64,000 bases of DNA from Absidia repens. Lineage: Eukaryota; Mucoromycota; Mucoromycetes; Mucorales; Cunninghamellaceae. A program made the position numbers and the translations under genes. Below, piece after piece: positions 14,001 through 24,430 of the stretch (within the stretch, counting starts at the first letter, position 1; the number at the start of each line of letters is the position of its first letter). The notes beneath the pieces were generated by a model. It saw only the letters and a list, made by a program, of their open reading frames with translations. It searched no databases and was not told the DNA's origin. Location of the stretch: contig MCGE01000005.1 in the NCBI GenBank assembly GCA_002105175.1, positions 1 to 64,000 of the forward strand, given 5' to 3'.

Positions 14001-17000
14001 GAAAAGAAAATAATCGTGGTGTTGATCTTGGTGAAGAGGACTCCTGGCTTTTATCATATGATACGCTGACACACTCTTCTCAGACTCAAATTTTTATGAA
14101 CCGAACGCCCACAGATGAACAAGAGGATTTTTTGGTAGCCCAAACAGACACTGAAAATTCATCCTCAGCACCCGCATCACCTGGTCTGAGTCCAACAACT
14201 GCGCCATTATTACCGAATATTCAAAGCACCGATGACAGCACGACAGCTTCCAACAGCAGCAACAACAATGATATCCGTAGCAGCAATGTGAGTCAACGTT
14301 CATTTACCACTGGTCGAAACAATCTTCAATGCAATGAAAAATTGGATGGTATAGAAGGACCAAGCACGGTAGCTAATACTCACTGGGCGATCACAAATTC
14401 GAAATGCAACACTCGAAAACGATCAAGGTAAATTATATTAATGTATCAATTGTTTTGATGATTAAAAATCCAATGTCAATATTTTTTTTTGCTTAGAATC
14501 GAAGCATATTTGTCAGTAACGAAACGAACACATTTTCTGCGAAACACGATTGGTCGACAGTAAGTTCAAGAAAATTACAAATATACAAATGAAGTGTGTT
14601 TGATTCTTTTTCCTACTGCAATAGCCGCAATTTACTTGTCTTTATCAAACAAATCGGCTTCAACCCATTATGTATTAGCGATGACATGAAAAAAGAAATT
14701 GGAGTGTTGAAACATGGCCGGCATCACAATTTAGTTGAATTTGTTGGTGTATGTATTGAATCTCATGGTACTTACATAGTAGAAGGTACGTTTTGGTCAA
14801 GTGTGTAATTATATAAAGGAACACCATTGAAAACGATACTAATTTTTTTTTTTTTTTCATTTTGTGAATGCAACCGTAGAATACTGTCGGAAGGGACCAT
14901 TGGATGAAATATTGACCAATGCCGATATAGATTTGACTTGGATATTTCGGTACTCATTGATCAATGATTTGTTAGAAGGGATGCGTTTTATACATCGATC
15001 GAAAATAGAAACTCATGGCTTGCTCACCTCTGCAGCGTGTGTCATTACTGGGCGATGGGAATTGAAGATCTCTGACTATGGCCTACACGAAATGCACCAA
15101 GCTCAATATGAACCCTCTATCATCTCTTCTATTCGAAATCAGCACCCTAGATCCTTTATCATTGCGCCATGTGAAAGTACTTTGCTATGGTTGGCCCCTG
15201 AATCAGTTATTAAAGTCTCTTCTGATTTATTCATTACTATTCCTTCCAAAAAAGCGGATATTTACAGGTAACGACTTTTGAAAATATTACGTTGTTTAAG
15301 TGAAATTGTATCAATGTGCTAATCACGTCTTTTCTTTTATAGTGTTGGTGTTATCATGAATGAAATATTGACCAGGGCACCACCATACAACGATCTTGTC
15401 GAAATGGGTGAAGGACCGAATGAAATATTCCAGCGAATTTTGCAAAATTATATTACACCGTATCTCAGCGAATACAATCAAGATGATCATTATTATCAGG
15501 TTAATCGACTTATCACCCAGTGCTGGAAACGTGATTCCGACAACCGACCTCTGATATGCGAGCTAAAGGTAATAGAAATAAACAACTTGTCATATTTTAT
15601 TACTAAGTTACCACTTCTATCATTAATATTATCATCGTCATTAGGATCAACTGCATGTCATCGATCCTTCTTTGGCTGATTCCGAGAACGTGGTGGATAA
15701 CCTTGCATCTTTGGTAAATATTAGTAGCGAAATTGTGAAAACCATATTGAAAATATAAACACTTAACGCTTTTATATATATATAGCTCGAAAAATATGCA
15801 AATGACATGGAAAACTTGGTGTATAACCGGACAGCAAATCTGCAACAAAGAACTCTGGAATTGGAAGAAGAGCGAGGAAGGACTCAAACACTATTAGAAG
15901 GTAAAAATATAAAAAGGAAGATCATTTGGGATACATATGAAGGGGAAATTTAATCACTCAATCGTATTGACCAATCAATAGATCTCAAAACAGCCAAAGA
16001 AATTGCGGAAGCGGCAGCGGCAGCGAAACAGAATTTTTTGGCCAATATGTCTCATGGTAATATATTATATTTGTATTATATATTACCCATGTATTAAGGA
16101 TTCAGTATTTAATTGTATTTTATTTTCCACTAGAAATCCGCACACCCATGAATGCTGTCATTGGTATGTCCCGTATTTTGATGGAAAGTGATTTACCACC
16201 AGAATTATATGACTGCGCAGAAACCATAGAATCTTCGGGCAACCACTTGATGGCCATTATTGATGATATACTGGATTATTCGAAAATTGAATCTGGAAAG
16301 CTCTCTCTGGAACAGAAAATCCTGGATTTGGTAAAGCAAAAAGAAGACCAACTCTGATATATTTGTTAATTTATTTTCTCATCGTAGACCTTTTTGATTG
16401 AAAGTGCACTCAAACTCGTCTCACCTAATTATATGCAAAAGGATATTGCCTTATGGTACGAAATCGATCCAAAGGTGCCGGTGAAAATCATAGGTGACTT
16501 GATCAGGTTACGTCAAATCATTTTGAATCTGTAAGTTTTTAGTTCCGCGAAAAAATAGTGAAATACAGTCATGTCATAGTTGCTACAACTTTTGTTTATA
16601 TCATAGGCTCTCGAACGCATTCAAATTCACTTCCTCGGGTGGCCATGTGCGTGTGCGTGTTGATATTGGTGACCTTAATTTTCCATTGTTGAACCATCAA
16701 GAAGGCCAAGACAGCAATCCTTCGACTGGATGTAATGATGTTGATATCAACTCCCTTGGGCAGGAAAACCATGAAACAAGACTCCGTTACTCCGATGATG
16801 AATTTGTACCAATCAAGGTATCTGTTACTGATACAGGAATTGGAATACCTGAAGATAAGGTGGGCACTCTTTTTCAGTCATTCTCTCAAGTGGATGCTTC
16901 GACAACGAGGAATTTTGGTGGCACTGGTCTTGGCTTAACTATATCCCGTAAGCTATGTCGTCTTATGGGAGGCGATATGGTAAGGAAAACAAAACAAAAG

Positions 17001-18318
17001 AAAAAATTAAAACATGGTAGTTATTCTTTTTTTCATAGTGGCTAACATCAGTATATGGGGAAGGCACAACGTTTACGTTTCAAGTTTTAGTGAAGAAGCA
17101 ACCCAGCAATCTTTCTTATGGCGAACAACACAAGTTGGCGGAACTCACCAAGACATGCAGCGGAACTATCGTGATTACTGAAAAGCCGCAAAATTTGATC
17201 GCCTGGAGAAGCATCCTCAACAACACCGGATTTAAGTTTGTGCAAGTCATCAGATACTTGGAAGCTGATCAATTATTTACTCGAACTTCAGACACAGTAT
17301 CTCCCCCATTGTTGATTGTGGACATTGACCCCATTGATATGAAGCAATTACATTTGGACATTACCTCTAGTGAAGATGTGGTCAACCATCTGCGAAAAAG
17401 GCACCCTCAGCTAAATGACGTCCCAACTTTATGTGTCAACGATATACGACTGCAGCAACCTCAACCGGATAACACAATAGACAACTCTTTACTAGTTAGC
17501 CATCGAGAGTTGACAGCGGGAATAGAATCGCCAACGGTTTTAGACGCGAACCGAGACCGTTTCTGTCGTTTACCAACAACCATATTCAAACCATTCAAAA
17601 ATTCGGCACTCTTCTCGACACTACAACAAATGACAGACTCACATAATACTCCTGAAACGCCTGATACATCTCGCCAGCATCAGTACTCCAAGTACCTGGA
17701 AGGATTCTCAAACGCAAACCAATATCAGCAGCAGCATTCATTTTTGGGAAGCGATATGGAGCCACAACGATCATCATTGAACAACAGCATGAGTAGTGAC
17801 CATACGTACTTTTTGACGGAACAACGATACTCGGCTCAGAACGAAAACATTCAATTGCGTCTTCCACGATCTCCCACTCAGCAACATTGCCATCCGCCGC
17901 ATCATCTACAACTAGCGAAAACGATAGCAGACGACAAAAATCGATAGACGAATCACTAGCCAATACCAATGCTCTTTTAGTGGACGACAATCCAGTGAAT
18001 CAAAAGGTGCTATCGCGAATGCTTAGTCGAATCGGATTGACTTGCAAGAAAGCTCAAAATGGTGAGGAGGCATGCGATATCATTAGGGAATCTAGGGATG
18101 AACTTGGAAAACCGATCGATCTTGTGTTTATGGACATATGGATGCCGAAAATGAACGGCTTGGAAGCGTCTATTATTATACGTAAGGAATTATCAAAATC
18201 CTCCTCACAGCCGTACATTATTGCCATGACTGCTTGTGTGATGCCTGGTGATCGTGATAAGTGTATCGAAGCTGGTAAGGAAGTAAAACCAATGTGCAAT
18301 AACAACAAACTTTTAATC

Positions 18319-18362
<44 letters not shown>

Positions 18363-18629
18363 CGAATAGGAATGAATGCGTATGTCAGCAAACCAGTTCG
18401 AAAAGAAGAATTGGAAGCAGCTATTCACACCTATACCCAAATATTGGCAGTAGCGTCTCCTCAAAAGTCACCCATAGAACTATCACGCATTGTGGAACCA
18501 CAGGATCCGGAAGCGCTCCACCCACAACAAACAGAAGACGGTGACCACATCGCGATGTCCCCCTTGGTTTTACCCGCCGTCACGATCACTGAAGATAGGA
18601 ACGAATATGACAAGCAGTATATTGGTTAA
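11070..18629 (+). CDS. Receptor with tandem PBP ectodomain, guanylate-cyclase-type pseudokinase and hybrid histidine kinase
   Basis: About 23 exons join in phase to about 1,970 aa. In order: signal peptide (1-20); two sugar-type periplasmic-binding-like domains (about 25-335 and 336-600); an ephrin-receptor-like Cys-rich module starting CPPGTYY (about 626-695); one transmembrane helix (about 716-740) followed by KRRK; a Ser/Asn-rich linker; a protein-kinase-like domain (about 906-1164) with [28 protein letters not shown] in place of the HRD loop, and SDYGL in place of DFG; a coiled coil (about 1165-1240) with [12 protein letters not shown]; an H-box [13 protein letters not shown] with His near 1250; an N-box, DTGIGIP and GTGLGLT ATPase boxes; a degenerate receiver; and a C-terminal receiver with VDDN, Asp near 1838 in FMDIWMP, MTA and SKP. 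Known families suggest ligand sensing outside the cell, a catalytically dead kinase-homology transmitter and phosphorelay to an HPt protein. The pseudokinase plus coiled coil resembles natriuretic-peptide receptor cyclases rather than known fungal kinases. The start at 11070 is chosen because the upstream frame encodes a poly-Phe run. A 13-nt exon sits at 12609-12621. A frame change near 17793-17839 is resolved by a candidate 47-nt intron. Confidence 0.9.
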
Positions 18630-19692
18630 AATACATTTACTGACCTTGGTTTTAGTTATAATAGTACTAGTTTCAATGTTATAGTTAGTCATAGCTGGCC
18701 ATATTATTTTATTGATCCCCTCCCCTCCCTTTTTTTTTTTTTGAAATAAACGCTCTGGCGCCCCGCTAGAGATTTAGGAAATCTTCAATTTACTGGATGT
18801 CGGCAGTCTTTTTTTTTATTTTTTTTTTTTTTTATGACTCTATCATTTCGATTGCCGTGCTTAGCGCTGTACTGTACAGTACTGTATACAATGAGTATAT
18901 GCAAAAATATGTTGTCTCCATTCATACGCCGCCCACATGATTTTATTTTTGCGCCTTTTCCTCTTAACCTTTTTCTTCCTTCTTTCTTTTTTCTTCAATG
19001 AAGTGAATGTCATCTTGGATTAGTATTAGAACTTGCATTAGGGGCATTTTGAAAGAATGTATTACAAGAATCAAGGAGAAACCCTTTCAATTTTAAGTCC
19101 TGAATTCATACCACCATTAGATTAGGCTTCATTTAGAATAATGTCATTAGCGTAGCTTAGTATTAATAGCTGCATTTTATAACGTTTCTTTCAAAATAAA
19201 TATATTTTGTCATTTTAATATATGTGTAATTTATTATTTAGTTTATCTTGTTGAGTAGATGTCCATGTGTGCGAATGTCGGTGTAGAAAAAAAAAGAGAG
19301 GCGAAAAAATGTCCAGTATTAGGCTACTTCTGTTTGATAATCGGTCTCTGTTTTCTATATAATGGGCATATATAAAATAGATTGGAGGGCTACATTGTTC
19401 GCTATAAAGGGCCAAATGACCATATTGGCTAATTCAACCAGTTCGTAGGAGGTAAAGTAGAATTTGAGTAAAAATGATATGATACAAAAAATGAAGGGCA
19501 AATAACTAATTAGATCATTTATGCAAAATCCTGATGGTTCAATTGTTTTTATTTCTGATATTTAACAGTTTTTAATTAAAACATGCGTTACTATGCTACT
19601 ATATCTATACTACTATCTCTATATCACTATATATACGTATACAAGTCTACTCTAACATAACGCTGAGGGCTACTGACTAAAGCTAAACTACT
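18630..19692. other. Convergent spacer with a diverged repeat copy
   Basis: No gene is seen here. It lies between the 3' ends of the receptor kinase (+) and INTS2 (-). A diverged plus-strand copy of the dispersed repeat family covers about 18960-19210 (C/T tract, a degraded GAAACCCTTTCA core, then TTCAAAATAAATATATT). T-rich runs at 18730-18740 and 18808-18833 could serve 3'-end formation. Confidence 0.5.
18960..19210 (+). repeat. Dispersed repeat family, copy B (diverged)
   Basis: A C/T-rich tract with TTCAATGAAGT, then CTTGGATTAGTATTAG and a core recognisable by GGAGAAACCCTTTCA (about 19075-19090) and TCCTGAATTCAT, then TTAGTATTAATAGC and an AATAAATATATT block. It is more degraded than the other copies, but the order of landmarks is the same. 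Confidence 0.55.
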
Positions 19693-22153
19693 TTATATTG
19701 ACATAAGAGATTTGTTGACATCATCCATTCGATCCGCTTCTACCTGCACCTTTTCCAAAGTTTCTTTGAGTGTCTTATGGAGCTGAAGTAGTAAGATGAT
19801 CTTGCTGTTTCCTTCTTGACTAATAAAAGAGCCTGGTCCAGGGAGACCTTGTTGAATGTCGTTGAGAGCGTTCAGAATTTCGGGGCTAAAATGAGGAAAT
19901 GCACGAGATAGGTGGGTAAACGCAGGAATGATTTCAAGTAGATATTCAGATGGTAAACATGGCTGATGATGTCGGGTGTTTTCCATTGTTGTGGATTGCT
20001 GTTGCTGTTGATTTAGTGTTACCGCGAGAGCCGAAGTTGGGGAAGGGTATGCGATTCTCATGAGTCTAGGTAAAATACTTTTTTCCGCTAATGCCAGACT
20101 AAAAAAAAAAAAAAAAAAAAAAAAAAAGAGAGAGGAGAGCGATGGATTTGGTGTAAATACTGTAATTTTTCAATTATTGCCTTCATCGATATGTGACTTA
20201 CTAGCTTTCCATTGGATATTTTTCACAAAGATGGCAGCCCAATAGTACACCAAATACTTGTTTTTCAATTTGGGGCTGTCTTATTAGTTCAGGCAAAAAA
20301 TTGAATGCAATATCTACAGTGTAATAAAATGGATGAGGGCAAGATCAGGTAGAATGAGGTTTTGCCAAAAACAATTCCTTCATTACTTACACATAGAAGG
20401 AATGTATTCGATCATCATTGGAATAAGATTGGCCGCATATGTTTGGAAGTGGAGCGTCTTGGTCAACAAGTTGTCACGATCGTCGATGAAGACTCCATGA
20501 ATGTATCTGCATATCAATTTCCTTGCCAGTAACAACGAAGCTGTAAATATATCAGTATTTGTTTGTTTACTTGTTGTTTTTGTTCTTATTCTTTTATGTT
20601 TACCTTGATTATTACGGTCTTCCTTTTTCTCTTGACAAAGTTCCAATAATAGTTGCAATATAGCAGAATCTTGAGCATTAATCAAAGCCATTACATTCCG
20701 ACCATTGATCCTAATCTACAAAACGAAGATTAGAAATGATATTATTATCAACACTAAATCTTTTCTACTACTCACATCTGTTGGTGAATAAACGGTATGA
20801 AACCTTTTCCATATTCGGTGCTTACTGCTTGTACGGATGCATGACAGAATCTAAACATAAAAAATATTAATACCTAAACGCTATCTGCAATAATGTTGTA
20901 TCTGATTTTATTTACATGCAGCCAAAGTAACAATAGTCTTTCAGATCGAAAAATACGTTGATCAGTTTCAAAGATCAATAAGGGTGACTTGACCAAATCA
21001 TCAAATTCATAAATGGTATCTTGAGTATTCAACGTGTTAATTGTCCATAGCCAGATTTCATGCGGTATAAATAGATGAAAGTATTCCCATGTTGATATAA
21101 AGGCATCTACTATACGCGAATCGAAATCACTATAGAAACCGATGGGGTCAATCATCTGATAAAGTCATTACGAAAGATCTTACCTTTCTAAACAGGGTAA
21201 CAATAAGGTGGAAATGACAACTTTTGCACGAGGCTGCATATCTTTCAGTGGAGTAGATTGTAGCCTAGAAAGAACTAAAATACAAAACAAGAATTGTTAA
21301 AATATCATAGACTCAGAGTTATCTCGGACAATCTTACCTTTCAAGGTACAATCCGGTTTGTCTTCGGATTTCAATAATACTTGTTCCAATTCATCTAAAG
21401 GTATGCTGAAATTCTTGTTCACTAGACTTCTGTTGTCAAAGAAAGAATCCAAATGAGCAATAATGAAGCATGTATTCGGTAGCATTATACATCGACTTAC
21501 GTGAAGTCAGCCGACATTTTTCCATCATACAATAAAAAGCTAACCACATCCAATAGCTCCGGATATAAATTGGCAGTGAGATTGGCAAGATCAGGGTAAA
21601 CAGCATGATATGCCTTCGCACCTTGAGCAGTTTCAACATAATTCAACATAGCACGTAGAGGAACTGAATGTGTAACGTCAAGAAGTGAATAAGGCGTTTG
21701 TTGTTTTTGTTGAGCTACTACCCCATTGCTGACTAGCGATATCAATTTGGATCAGTTCGAAAGGCGATAATGGCGTCGTTGAATTGAAGCATATAGAGTG
21801 TCAGAAGAATATGAGTGGGTTGTAAAAGATATATATGTTCAAGATGAGGCTCGATCCAGTTTTCCGGTATCTTGTTCACCTCATTGCCCAGGAATACACT
21901 AGAAAAACAAAAAACAAAAAGCATGAACATAAATATAGTAAGAAGAAAGCGTAACCGCATACCATTGCACAAATTCTTTAATGAGAAGGCTAAACTTTGG
22001 ATGGATTGGCAAGGTGGCATGAATCATACAATCCAATAACCAAGAAGCATAGTCAGTTTTGTAAAAAACACGGCTTTTTAAAAGTTGATATAAAGAGTCA
22101 ATATTTCTAGGTGAATGTCTTGGAGAGTTTGTTGAATGAGGACTAGGTTGCAT
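19693..22153 (-). CDS. INTS2: Integrator complex subunit 2 homologue (C-terminal half only)
   Basis: In animals INTS2 is a scaffold of the nuclear Integrator complex, which cleaves snRNA and attenuated Pol II transcripts. The first coding exon (22153 down to 21963) carries [15 protein letters not shown] and [17 protein letters not shown]. Later exons carry [13 protein letters not shown] with [11 protein letters not shown] (about 21060-20930), [17 protein letters not shown] (about 20680-20630), [12 protein letters not shown] with YIPSMC (about 20450-20390), [16 protein letters not shown] (about 20310-20250), and SLMSI before the stop. All of these line up in order with roughly the second half of animal INTS2. 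An acceptor (TTTGTAG) lies just before the first ATG, so a 5' non-coding exon is likely, but nothing coding for the usual N-terminal half lies upstream. The frame also breaks once near 21750 (between FRTDPN and LISLVSNG), beside an AAATT run. So this is either a short lineage form or a damaged copy. Identification is strong; whether it is a complete gene is uncertain. Confidence 0.8.
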
Positions 22154-23489
22154 GCTTAAACTACAAAGAAAAAATATTTTTCTATCCATGGCAAAAAAAA
22201 AATTGACAAAATGGTTGTCGGTGTTCCAAACGGGATTGATCCGCACCTACAAAACTCACTCGTCCACCCACCCCCCCCCCAAATACCCTTTCTTACCGAC
22301 TGCTTGACTTTCCTGGCGTTTCTTTGAAGATTATGGAAAGGAGACTATATTTAAAGTGGAAATTACTGGCAGTCCTCCTGCCCCTTTTTGAACTATGCAA
22401 AAGACTATGATACTGCTTGTGATCGATAGCTATTCCGTGTCAATTTTAGTGGCTGTATTTGACGCATTCCGTACTGCTAGCGATTCATTAGTTTTAGTAC
22501 GTTTTTTTTTTTTTTTTTGATTTTCTCACCAGTATGCTTGGTAAATTTAAATAACTATTTTTTCTTAATCTTGCAGCGGAAATCATCACCTGATTCAGTT
22601 AAATTATCATTTTAATGACGTTATCGGCATATATTTTACTTCTGTGATGATGCTCTCTACAGATACACTACATGTTTGTTACTGCTTCTATTTATACTGT
22701 ACGAATGTGTTTATGATATTATGCTATTCCTGAATAATGATAACAATGAATGGGGTCCCTGAATACTGTTTACGCCAATCTGTATCGTTATAGGATGCAT
22801 GATATCCTCATTAATTTGCCATTGGTTTTGAATTGTCATGTAGTATTGTAGAATTGGGCGTTTATAAATTTTTTCAAGTTACTGTCTTATGCATAGACGT
22901 CATGAAGCTCATCTGATGCCATATAAGGGCATAAATACACCTGGTATCAGTTGTTGATATTTTGTCGAAGAATGCGATGCTGGTCCCGGGGGATTCAACT
23001 AGCTGCCGCTTGGATTTTTTTTTTTTATCCATACACAATAAAAGTAGTGGACAGGGTAAATACAGTGAGTACAGTCTAGCGGAGACTAAGATACAAAAGG
23101 GGAAAATGCACTGATTGTAGAATTTCGTTCAATAACATGGATGATTCGAGAATAGGGACACGTTTGATGTAAATAACCTTGGACTGACAATTGCTGGTTA
23201 TCTAAGGTTCAGAGAATGGTTAATAAAATAGGCATATTCTATTGAAGCACAAAGGTCAATACAAAACTAAAAGGGGTAACTAACAAAAGATTTAAATTGG
23301 GCTCATGAAATGAGACTAACTGGTGACCTTTATTTCAAGATTAAAAATGGTCAACTACGATCAAAAGATACAATTGTAAAAAGGTGGTCTGATATACTAC
23401 ACAAGGCTTGGATAAAACAAAAGGGTTATCTTTATTAAAGAATAGCAACTGTCGACATATATCTAAATGGGAGCGATGGTGCAAAGGGA

Positions 23490-23769
23490 TCTCTTGTACA
23501 AGACCTGTGGGAAATTAATGAGACATTTTGCGTTGAAACATGTAAAAAGCGATATATTTTATTCAAAACCAGTAACAAACTATTGACAAACTAAGACTAC
23601 GCCAAGCTAATGAAGGTTCCAAAAAGCCAACTAACGGTAGTCCCAAATCCTGAATCCAAAATGAAAGGGTTTTCCCATGCATGTTGTAATCCCTAAGCTG
23701 AAGCCCATTCTAAACGAGTCCTGACACTAATATAAGATCGCCATAACGTAATGAAGTTGAATGGTGAAG

Positions 23770-23807
<38 letters not shown>

Positions 23808-23870
23808 CGAAAAATTCATGTGGGCGGGAATTGAAATATTTTGCTCTAGTCCCCCATATGGATTTGCTGG
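23490..23870 (-). repeat. Dispersed repeat family, copy C
   Basis: On the plus strand it shows GGGATCTCTTGTACAAGAC, GACATTTTGCGTTGAA, ATATATTTTATTCA, the core ATCCAAAATGAAAGGG (about 23656-23671) with CATGCATGTTGTAATCCC, GAGTCCTGACACTAAT, a purine tract with about 40 A and the end motif CATGTGGGCGGGAATTGAAAT (in the 23818-23840 interval). It is in the opposite orientation to copies A and B. Confidence 0.7.
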
Positions 23871-24239
23871 ACACGTTAACAGGGTGTTCTCTTCGCCTAA
23901 CATCATTACCACTACCAGTCAACATCAGCAGCACGGATGCTCTCCTAGATACCTTTGCAGACAATATAGTTCAATAAAGACTAGTCTAATAAACCGATTA
24001 ACTGTATGGTAGAGGGGTTTGTCACTCATCGTAAGGTAGCTTGCACACTTTTATTGGATGAGTTGATCCGACACAATATTTGGATTCTGAAAAAAATAAG
24101 CAGGAACCAAAACCAAACCACAATCAGGTCTTTATTCGGTTTTGGTTTTGGGACCAGGATAGTTATGAAGTCTTGGATATGGGTTTTGTGTAAAGCTGGA
24201 GTGTCAGGCTTGCTTCATGTCAGAAATTTTTGATAAATA

Positions 24240-24430
24240 GTCGGACGGATTCTTTTTTTTTTCATGTTCTCTTTTCCTTTTTTTTTTTTTCATTGAAGTT
24301 TCAATGAAGCGATGACAAACTTGGATTAGCTGTTAAACGTTGAATTAGGGGTATTCAGAAAAATGCATTGTAAACATTATGGGGAACCCTTTCACTTTGG
24401 ATGTAGGATTTGGGTAGTGTTGTATCCCTG
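24240..24430 (+). repeat. Dispersed repeat family, copy D (short)
   Basis: A C/T tract with TTTTTTTTTTTTCATTGAAG, then CTTGGATTAG and the core ATTATGGGGAACCCTTTCAC (about 24378-24397) followed by TTTGGATGTAGGATTTGGG. The tail of the family is missing or unrecognisable. It is close in form to copy B. Confidence 0.6.

Noticed and set aside
16003..16191. Possibility that the histidine kinase is a separate gene starting near 15.9 kb
   Set aside because: Exons on both sides join in phase, the coiled coil runs directly into the H-box helix, and there is no promoter-sized gap or stop between them.
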